This document shows positions 1 through 6,355 of a stretch of 64,000 bases of DNA, one piece after another. The notes beneath the pieces are model-generated. The model was given only the letters and a program-made list of their open reading frames with translations. It had not been told where the DNA came from and searched no databases. Position 1 is the stretch's first letter; each line of letters starts with the position of its first letter. Source of the DNA: Thiodiazotropha sp040506705 (GTDB lineage Bacteria > Pseudomonadota > Gammaproteobacteria > Chromatiales > Chromatiaceae); the NCBI GenBank assembly GCA_040506705.1, contig JBEVWG010000051.1:1-64000 (forward strand). The letters are read 5' to 3'. The translations under genes were made by a program, and so were the position numbers.

Positions 1-100
1 CTTTGTTGGTCTTTGGTTCGTTTGGTCACTTACCATTTAACCAACGAGGCCACCGCCTCTTCAAATGTGCGAAAGAAATTTTACGTTATCTTAAAAACAT

Positions 101-180
101 TAATAACATGGGATTATTCCATGTTACCTTTTTGATTATTAATATGTTTTGTTAAATATAAGCGATGAGTGTCCCGATTA
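101..180. repeat. MITE-like repeat, copy A
   Basis: This stretch closely matches the repeats near 1274-1362 and 11578-11674. It contains an internal hairpin (TAACATGG / CCATGTTA arms) and the right-hand end GATGAGTGTCCCGAT. The left terminal inverted repeat seen in copy B is not recognisable here, so the copy is partial. No transposase is present, so this looks like a small non-autonomous element; the parent family is unknown to me. Confidence 0.6.
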
Positions 181-210
181 GTCCTAAGCGATGAGTGTCC
201 CGATTAGTCC
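159..210. repeat. Perfect 26-bp tandem duplication of MITE right end
   Basis: A 26-bp unit beginning TAAGCGATGAGTGTCCCGAT occurs twice head to tail without mismatch (159-184 and 185-210). It carries the terminal inverted repeat of the MITE family, so the end of copy A has been duplicated, perhaps by slippage or by a failed transposition event. Two copies only, with no spacer, so it is not a CRISPR. Confidence 0.75.
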
Positions 211-241
211 TTAATCACTGATCTAGTTATCACAAACATGG

Positions 242-397
242 GGTGTCCCGCACAAACAAACTGATAGAAAACTTGGCCGGATGCTCTATCACGACCGGGA
301 AGCAGTACGTGAGGCGGCTCAGGAAAAACTGGCCAACCTGATCGAGACCCGGGTGGTTACTCAGGCCCTGGGAGGAACCGAGTGGCTCAGTCCTTAG
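242..397 (+). pseudogene. Gene fragment, C-terminal remnant of unknown protein
   Basis: An open frame ending in TAG reads as plausible protein: charged, helical, with the stretch REAAQEKLANLIETR followed by TQALGGTEWLSP. An ATG at 281 would give only 38 residues and has no ribosome binding site. It sits directly after the MITE-end duplication, suggesting the 3' end of a gene cut by rearrangement. I do not recognise the family. It could also be a chance frame. Confidence 0.3.
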
Positions 398-530
398 GCT
401 GTAATTGCTCTGCAATCAACAGAGAAAAAAATAAAAAGAAGGAAATAGACCCATTGATTGAATAGTGAATGTTCAATCATCACCAGTGTGCCAATAGATA
501 GGTGTCTCTAAATGTCGAGATGTCTTCGGA

Positions 531-600
531 AGAGCTGGATGCAGTAACGCCGCACGTCCGATTCTATGAGGGCGAAGTACAGTAATGTATGAGCTACACA
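531..600 (+). ncRNA. Degenerate group II intron 3' end (domain V/VI remnant)
   Basis: The stretch 531-565 resembles bacterial group II intron domain V: a GAGC start containing the AGC triad, a helix pairing with ACGTCCGATTC, and a GTAA (GNRA-type) loop. The following TATGAGGGCG resembles the start of domain VI. Pairing has one C/A mismatch and the distal stem is a base short, so it is decayed. No intron-encoded reverse transcriptase is nearby, so this is a truncated relic rather than an active intron. Confidence 0.5.
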
Positions 601-601
601 A

Positions 602-1210
602 CTAGGGACGTGGAGAAAAAGCGTTACGCATGTAATCCATAGGATTGGAAAAGGACTGCACACCACGATGCATGCTATAGTCCATTCTGTTGACCGCGGG
701 TGCCATCGCCTGCACTGAAGGCCCGATATCCTGTTCTAGGGTCTGATCAATACCCAGGATTACATTATCGATATTTTCGATGTCGTCGCGCATGTTATGC
801 ATATCAAAACGCATTTTCCCCATATCTGATGACATCAATTCCATGTAGCCTCTCATGGGTTGAATAGAGTCTTTCATGACCAGCATGGAGCTATTCATTG
901 TCTCTATATTGCCTTTCATACTACTCATGTCATTTTGCATTTTTGCCATAAAAATACCCATGCTGCCCATTGTCAATGCCATGCCCAGCCAAGAGCCAAG
1001 CACAATCACGGGTACCCGATTGAATGTCTTATTCAGCCATTGCTGAAAACCGTCGGGAAGAAATACCAGAGCAACGAATACACCTGCGAAAATAGCCACC
1101 AGAATTGTTACGGCTTGCGGTATCTGGGTTTGTTCCAAGGCAAAATATATAAGCAGCGCCAGGGCAGCCACTACCAACAAGCCGACAAGGTTTTTTATTT
1201 GGCTGGACAC
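602..1210 (-). CDS. Small membrane protein with coiled-coil C-terminal half
   Basis: This 202-residue protein has two clear membrane segments near residues 8-26 and 33-52 and a third near 70-90, followed by about 100 residues of methionine-rich amphipathic helix with regularly spaced Met, Asp and Asn that should form a coiled coil. The tail is polar. AGGAGG-like sequence lies just upstream of the ATG. Family not recognised. It stands alone between MITE copies, and the layout resembles membrane-anchored scaffold or chemoreceptor-like stalks without a signalling domain. Function unknown; I am confident it is a real gene because of its coherent topology. Confidence 0.7.
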   Translation of the reverse strand: MSSQIKNLVGLLVVAALALLIYFALEQTQIPQAVTILVAIFAGVFVALVFLPDGFQQWLNKTFNRVPVIVLGSWLGMALTMGSMGIFMAKMQNDMSSMKGNIETMNSSMLVMKDSIQPMRGYMELMSSDMGKMRFDMHNMRDDIENIDNVILGIDQTLEQDIGPSVQAMAPAVNRMDYSMHRGVQSFSNPMDYMRNAFSPRP

Positions 1211-1273
1211 GAAATCCTCCTGGATGCTTAGAGATACAATACTAGGTTAATTGGCTGTGAGACACGAGTCCAT

Positions 1274-1362
1274 GGACACTCAACGTTTAATAACATGGGG
1301 TTATTCCATGTTATCTTGTTGATTATTGATATGTTTTGTTAAATGTAAACGATGAGTGTCCC
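1274..1362. repeat. MITE-like repeat, copy B (most complete)
   Basis: This 89-bp element has terminal inverted repeats: GGACACTCAACGTTTA on the left and TAAACGATGAGTGTCC on the right (one mismatch when reverse-complemented). Inside is a hairpin with TAACATGG / CCATGTTA arms. It is nearly identical to copy A over the inner and right parts and similar to copy C at 11578. It has no coding capacity, as expected of a miniature inverted-repeat element. Confidence 0.75.
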
Positions 1363-1543
1363 GATTTGTTTTCCGCAGACGATTACTCGGTTAAAGCGTC
1401 TCGTCATAGTGGATACGCGTGTTAGGAATCAATTAAATACTATAAGTACAGACTTGACCCCTTAATCTTAACTTAACTCTTATTTTACTTATACTTTTGC
1501 CAGTAATAGGAAAATCGCAATAATTAAAAGGAGCTAACTGACA

Positions 1544-1579
1544 ATGAATAGACGAAGATTAGCGCTATGCTTTGCCTGA
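1544..1579 (+). pseudogene. Truncated gene start: RBS plus 11 codons
   Basis: AAAAGGAG sits 11 bases before an ATG that opens MNRRRLALCFA and then meets TGA. The basic n-region followed by a hydrophobic run looks like the first residues of an exported protein. The frame runs into the 3' end of the convergent DUF502 gene. The likely reading is that only the promoter-proximal end of a former gene survives, but a tiny leader peptide is not excluded. Confidence 0.3.
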
Positions 1580-2239
1580 TTGATTTTTTGTATAAGGCAC
1601 AGTATCCGGCGCCACCGCACCCCCTGAGATGATGAAGCTCATCGCTTCATCGATACTCCAATTCGTCGACACAAGCTTCTCAATCGGTACTATCTCCAAA
1701 TAGCCCGAGGTGGGATTCGGCGTGGTTGGCACATACACCGCCGCCAGCTCCTGACCACTATTGTTATCCACCATGGTACGTGTCACGAATCCTACCGTCT
1801 TCATCTCGGGGGATGGGAATTCGATCAACACCACTTGTTGTATATTTTCCGGTTTATCCCCTAAAGCCGAAATGAGCTTCTTCACCAAGCCATAGACATT
1901 CTGAATCACTGGCAGGCGCTGCACGGTCGATTCGAAGATGTTGAGGATTCTCCGCCCGATCATTCGACTCGCGAACCAACCGACCAGATAGAGACCCACC
2001 AGCATTAGGAAAACAGCCAGGGTGTTTTGAAACCATGGTTCAAGTAGCCATTGAGCAAGGGACGGATACTCGTTCCTGATACTGTGAGAAAGCATCTTGA
2101 CCCAGGGCGCCCCCAACTTTGAAAGCTGATTGAATACATATTTGAAGACCAGCCAAGTGACCCAAAGCGGGATAAGGGTGATTACGCCGCTGATAAGATA
2201 GCGCTGGATATGCAGCGGTCTCGATTTTATCTCAGTCAT
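1565..2239 (-). CDS. DUF502 family membrane protein
   Basis: The protein (224 residues from the chosen ATG) matches the DUF502 family: two N-terminal membrane segments around residues 18-38 and 75-98, then the conserved RLPVIQNVYGLVKKL stretch, a beta-rich cytoplasmic part with VVLIEFPSPEMKTVGFVT, and the PTTPNPTSGYLEIVP motif. Family function is not established. The frame could open 36 codons earlier, but that would overlap the end of the PPK2 gene; the ATG at 2239 lies 7 bases after its stop and gives a normal family length. It is probably the second gene of a ppk2-DUF502 operon. Confidence 0.85.
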   Translation of the reverse strand: MTEIKSRPLHIQRYLISGVITLIPLWVTWLVFKYVFNQLSKLGAPWVKMLSHSIRNEYPSLAQWLLEPWFQNTLAVFLMLVGLYLVGWFASRMIGRRILNIFESTVQRLPVIQNVYGLVKKLISALGDKPENIQQVVLIEFPSPEMKTVGFVTRTMVDNNSGQELAAVYVPTTPNPTSGYLEIVPIEKLVSTNWSIDEAMSFIISGGAVAPDTVPYTKNQSGKA

Positions 2240-2246
2240 AATAGGT

Positions 2247-3167
2247 TCAATATCGCTTAGGTACGTAGAGTGTTGACGGCAACACCCGGCGCTCGTAATT
2301 GGGATTGAAGACACGATCCGGCAAGGTAATGGCATTGTTGGGAACATCCTTGTAGGGGATCTGGTCGAGCAGGTGGTGGATGCAGTTCAATCGCGCACGT
2401 TTCTTATCGTTGCCCTCCACGATGAACCAGGGCGCCTCGGGGATATTGGTGCGTGCAAGGGCCTCTTCCTTGGCCTTGGTGTAATCCTCCCAGCGTACCC
2501 TTGACTGGAGATCCATGGGGCTTAGTTTCCACTGTTTGAGGGGATCGTGGACACGCATCAGAAAGCGCAACTGCTGCTCCTCGTCCGTTATGGAGAACCA
2601 GTATTTGATCAGGCGTATCCCCGACCTGACCAGGGAACGCTCAAAGTCCGGGACATCCTGGAAAAACTGTTCCACCTGCTCTTGAGTCGCGAATTCCATC
2701 ACCCGCTCGACCCCTGAGCGGTTATACCAGGAGCGATCGAACAGGGTGATCTCACCTGCTGACGGCAGGTGGGCTGCGTAACGCTGGAAATACCATTGGG
2801 ACTTCTCCTTTTCCGTGGGCTTGCTCAAGGCCACAACGCGGCATACCCGGGGATTCAACCGTTGCGTGATACGCTTGATCACACCCCCCTTGCCGGCAGC
2901 GTCCCGCCCCTCGAAGACAATAACGATCTTCTCCCCGCTATGTTCAACCCAATCCTGTAGCTTGATGAGTTCCGCCTGCAGGGTCAGCAGCGCCTTGAAG
3001 TACTCCCTCCGATCCAGGGTCGGAGGATGTATTTTTTTATAGATGCGGCGCAACTCCATGGATAGGGCAGGCTCTGACATCTCAAGTTCATAGTCCTCGT
3101 CCAGGGCATCCTCCAGCTCCGCCCGGAGCCAATCCATGCCTTCAAACTGGTTGTCTCTATCTGTCAT
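2247..3167 (-). CDS. ppk2: Polyphosphate kinase 2 (PPK2) family protein
   Basis: PPK2 enzymes phosphorylate nucleotides using polyphosphate. The protein has a single PPK2 domain with Walker A GRDAAGKGG (about residues 87-95), Walker B LFDRSWYNR (about 142-150), and the lid region rich in Arg and Lys around LRFLMRVHDPLKQWKLS. The length of 306 residues is usual for a one-domain enzyme. The acidic N-terminal 35 residues are variable in the family. Whether it uses GDP, ADP or AMP cannot be decided from this reading. It is followed closely by the DUF502 gene on the same strand. Confidence 0.93.
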   Translation of the reverse strand: MTDRDNQFEGMDWLRAELEDALDEDYELEMSEPALSMELRRIYKKIHPPTLDRREYFKALLTLQAELIKLQDWVEHSGEKIVIVFEGRDAAGKGGVIKRITQRLNPRVCRVVALSKPTEKEKSQWYFQRYAAHLPSAGEITLFDRSWYNRSGVERVMEFATQEQVEQFFQDVPDFERSLVRSGIRLIKYWFSITDEEQQLRFLMRVHDPLKQWKLSPMDLQSRVRWEDYTKAKEEALARTNIPEAPWFIVEGNDKKRARLNCIHHLLDQIPYKDVPNNAITLPDRVFNPNYERRVLPSTLYVPKRY

Positions 3168-3713
3168 CTTGTTTCTCCTCAGTCATGAGATAAAAATATC
3201 ACGGCATCTCCTGGGGACTATTACAATTTCATTGCACATATTACCTAAAGTACTATGTGGTACCGATAATGAAAGATATTCGCGTCAGCACCCAAAAGAT
3301 AAACAAGGTACCTAATCCAACACCTCAAATTCAAAATCTAATAACCCGCGCGCATCAATGAACAAGATGGTTGCTCGATCTATCACTGATATTTAAGTCA
3401 TGCAGCTTTTTTGCGAGAAACGGCGTGATAGTCGGAGATGAATAGTAATTTTTAGACTGTGTTTGCACAGTGCAAGACGGGGTTGTACATCAACTTTTGC
3501 TGATGCAGACGGTTTTAGCTTGGTAAGTATTATTTACGTAAGCATTAGTCGTGCAGCCTCGAGATTTGGCGTTTATCGATACTTCAATCTGCGGCATACT
3601 GCGGTTGGCCAGTGACTCATACCAACAAACCCTTTGAAGAGGCTCTCGAGATGAGTATCCCGATTTGTTTCGTTATTATTTGGTGGGTGCTTCAATATGG
3701 TGCGTGGGTAGTT
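3168..3713. other. Intergenic stretch with partial MITE end
   Basis: About 545 bases without a supportable gene between the PPK2 start and the 3' end of the glycan operon. Near 3650-3668 it carries GATGAGTATCCCGATTTGTT, a one-base variant of the right end of MITE copy B including its outer flank, with no matching left part. A 31-codon ATG frame at 3269 lacks a ribosome binding site and is not called. Confidence 0.5.
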
Positions 3714-4754
3714 TTAGGTGATAGGCTGACTCTTTTCCTGAGTATTGATTGGAAGTTGATCTGCATCTGAGGTTTCCTGCTCGATGATATCGCTACGCAA
3801 GATATATGAGCGGTTTCTGTTCGAAGCATAATAGGTTCTGGTGGAGAGTTCGCTGAGTAGACCAGTCGTGAAGGTTTGCACGCCCATGAGCACCAGCATG
3901 ATGGCAATTATCAACATGGGCCGGGAGCCGATATCTTCCTGTAAGACAAATTTTACTACTCCGAGATGGATTAGCATAGCGCTACCTATACCACCCATCA
4001 GTAGACCAATTCTTCCGAAAAAATGTCCGGGTCTGGAGAGAAAACGAATAAAAAAATAGACGGAAAGCAGATCAATCATGACTTTGAAAGTACGCCCAAT
4101 TCCATATTTTGAGCGGCCATGTATCCTGGCTCTATGGTTGACTACTGCCTCGCGGATTCTTGATGGGGAGGTGTACATCGACATCCAGGCAGGGATGAAC
4201 CGATGCATATCACCGTATAGCCTCATCTTCCTGATCAGGCTGCCTCGATAGATCTTCAGGCTGCAACCATAATCATGCAGGCGAACGCCGGTAACCCTAC
4301 CGATAAGAATATTGGCGATTTTGGAGGGGAATCTTCTTAGTAGAAGATCATCCTTTCGTTGCTGGCGCCATCCCACAACCAGATCCAGTTCATCATTGAT
4401 TAATAGATCAACCAGGCCAGGTATATCAGCAGGATCATTTTGTAGATCACCATCCATAGTTGCAATATAACGCCCCTTGCTATGGTCAAAACCAGCCTGT
4501 ATAGCTGCAGTTTGACCGAAATTTCGCTGCAGTGTTACGAGTTGATAATTACCGCTGGTATCTGAGAGAGTTGCTTTTATATTGCTATTTGTTTCGTCTG
4601 AACTTCCATCGTCCACCAGGATCACTTCCCACTCATAGTGGCAACTGTGTAAAGCTCGATCAATCTCAGAGATGAGTGGCAGGATATTCTCTTGTTCGTT
4701 ATATAAAGGAACTATTACAGATAGATGGGGTTTGGTGGCTTTCCTGTCAAGCAT
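3714..4754 (-). CDS. Family 2 glycosyltransferase, polyprenyl-phosphate type
   Basis: The protein resembles ArnC/DPM1-like enzymes that move a sugar from a nucleotide donor to undecaprenyl phosphate on the cytoplasmic face. A GT-A fold spans residues 10-230, with VILVDDGSSDET near 45-55, the MDGDLQNDP metal-binding DXD region near 97-105, and the conserved basic HGRSKYG stretch. Two membrane helices follow near residues 245-320, as in this subfamily. It is the last gene of the minus-strand glycan operon and its start overlaps the preceding PAP2 gene by 8 bases. The exact sugar is not deducible. Confidence 0.9.
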   Translation of the reverse strand: MLDRKATKPHLSVIVPLYNEQENILPLISEIDRALHSCHYEWEVILVDDGSSDETNSNIKATLSDTSGNYQLVTLQRNFGQTAAIQAGFDHSKGRYIATMDGDLQNDPADIPGLVDLLINDELDLVVGWRQQRKDDLLLRRFPSKIANILIGRVTGVRLHDYGCSLKIYRGSLIRKMRLYGDMHRFIPAWMSMYTSPSRIREAVVNHRARIHGRSKYGIGRTFKVMIDLLSVYFFIRFLSRPGHFFGRIGLLMGGIGSAMLIHLGVVKFVLQEDIGSRPMLIIAIMLVLMGVQTFTTGLLSELSTRTYYASNRNRSYILRSDIIEQETSDADQLPINTQEKSQPIT

Positions 4755-5412
4755 GATTCGAAGCCTCCCGTAGTTCTGTTCTTTTCACTCTTTTGATGAA
4801 ATTGGAGTGCGCATTGTCATAGCAAGGAACCAGGTTTGTAAAATTAATAATTCGAACTACCAAAGGTCTGAACCAGGATTTAGCCTGGTAGAGCAATGCA
4901 GCGGTTACACCGATGTTGATGCCAAGAAACATACCGGCAACAACTTGGCTTGGATAATGTTTTGCAAGGTAAATTCTGGAAAGGATTGTTAATAGTGCTG
5001 TTGTCAGCAGTATGGTGTGCCAGCCCCACCAGTTTCTGCGTGTTAAGATAACAAACAGACTTGCAGTGTAGAAAGTCAGTGCGTGATTCGAAGGCATGCC
5101 TTTGGCAACGCTGCTGCAGGTATAATTACTGGCTGCCTGTAGAAGCTCTAACTGATCAGCGCAAGGTCGAAGCTCGGAAAATAGTGCTTTCAATTGATTA
5201 CCGAACTGATCACCAATTGCTACAACAATGATGAGTGCAAACCACCAGCCTACACCATGCCATTTTTCCTTTATAAATGCGCTAAAGAGTAGTGCCAGCA
5301 ATATCGGCATTGAGAATCCACTTCGACTAGAGATCCATTGGAAGATTGTGTCACTGTATTGGAAAGATAGTTTGGTTTGAAACCAAACCAGGAGTACTTC
5401 ATCGGGCGACAT
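4747..5412 (-). CDS. PAP2-family membrane phosphatase
   Basis: This polytopic protein of 221 residues carries the three PAP2 motifs: K-x6-RP at 75-83, PSNH at 107-110 and SR-x5-H at 145-152. Such enzymes remove phosphate from lipid diphosphates, typically undecaprenyl diphosphate. The usual Asp four residues after the motif-3 His is Gln156 here, although both catalytic histidines are present. It overlaps both neighbours (14 bases with the flippase-like gene, 8 with GT2), so it is translationally coupled within the operon. Recycling of the lipid carrier is the natural role, by inference. Confidence 0.88.
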   Translation of the reverse strand: MSPDEVLLVWFQTKLSFQYSDTIFQWISSRSGFSMPILLALLFSAFIKEKWHGVGWWFALIIVVAIGDQFGNQLKALFSELRPCADQLELLQAASNYTCSSVAKGMPSNHALTFYTASLFVILTRRNWWGWHTILLTTALLTILSRIYLAKHYPSQVVAGMFLGINIGVTAALLYQAKSWFRPLVVRIINFTNLVPCYDNAHSNFIKRVKRTELREASNHA

Positions 5413-6355
5413 TTTTTCTATTTCCTATCAGGAGGCCTAATCCGGCACTGAGTGAAGTGGTAATTAACAAAAAAAGATGGAAATTTACTGCAGCTGTAAT
5501 TGCAGATGTTTGATCGATTCCGGCGGGTAGTAGAACAGCTGCAATACCACCTTCGAAGGTTCCGATTGCTGCAGGCGTATAGAGCGGAATGCCACTTGCA
5601 AGTTCGCCACTCACAGCTGAGGCCAGAGAAAGAGAAAAACTGATATTGATAAATGAACCGATAATCAAAGTATATGCGGTTAATTTTATCGCCCAGACCA
5701 TGAGGGTCCATAAAGACAGTCTCAATATGTCGCTGGGTTTTCTGGGTATACCTTGTTTGAATTTATTGATTGGATTATTAAGGTTTGGCCAGTGTTTTGT
5801 GAGCTGATGAAATAGATTGGGTAGCAGTAGGCCTATCACTGCTACTGTCAATAAAGCTACCAACAGTAGTTGTAAATGGCCAGCTAGATGCATGCCAAGT
5901 ACAAGGGTGAGTATCCCGATGAGCGCTAAAGTTAAGAGGTCTAGTAGTCTAAAGCTGACTAAGGCTGCAGTGCTTTCTGTCAAATCGATGGAGAAACTCT
6001 GTCGTAACAGAATGGGAAAGCTCGCTTCACCGACTCGCATCGGTACCAGGTAGTTATAAAAGTTGTGATGCAGTGCAATTCTCAGGCAAAGATCAAATCT
6101 TCCCTCTGTATGCGGCAGGAAGTGGTGGTATATACGTCCTCCGCGAGCGATATGGCTTAGCAGTATCAACAGAAAGCAGAGGGTAAGCGAATCAATTCTA
6201 AGGTTTTGCCAGCTAGAGAGGCTTTTCGATGCATCGAACTCAGATGCGAGAAACAACAATATGGCAACTGTTGTCACCAATCCAAGGATTATGATTAGAC
6301 TTGATGGCTTGTTTCTGCTTTTGATCGCTGTTTGTAGGGATGTCAACATGGTCAT
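5399..6355 (-). CDS. Lysylphosphatidylglycerol synthase TM-region / YbhN-like protein
   Basis: The protein of 318 residues has about eight membrane helices and the pattern of the UPF0104/LPG_synthase_TM family: RGGRIYHHFLP near residue 70, the MRVGEASFPILLRQ segment near 105-118, and GELASGIPLYTPAAIGTFEGG near 255-275. Members without a cytoplasmic synthetase domain, like this one, are suspected flippases or lipid transport proteins. Its ATG overlaps the TGA of the GT39 reading frame and lies four bases after the PAP2 stop. The context suggests handling of a polyprenyl-linked sugar or lipid. Confidence 0.85.
   Translation of the reverse strand: MTMLTSLQTAIKSRNKPSSLIIILGLVTTVAILLFLASEFDASKSLSSWQNLRIDSLTLCFLLILLSHIARGGRIYHHFLPHTEGRFDLCLRIALHHNFYNYLVPMRVGEASFPILLRQSFSIDLTESTAALVSFRLLDLLTLALIGILTLVLGMHLAGHLQLLLVALLTVAVIGLLLPNLFHQLTKHWPNLNNPINKFKQGIPRKPSDILRLSLWTLMVWAIKLTAYTLIIGSFINISFSLSLASAVSGELASGIPLYTPAAIGTFEGGIAAVLLPAGIDQTSAITAAVNFHLFLLITTSLSAGLGLLIGNRKNVAR

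Noticed and set aside
1..100. Possible transposase C-terminus on the minus strand (FFRTFEEAVASLVKW)
   Set aside because: Only about 16 codons are open before an upstream stop; too short to assign to any transposase family.
159..210. Direct repeats resembling a CRISPR start
   Set aside because: Only two units, no spacer between them, and the unit is the end of a MITE also found at 1345 and 11660.
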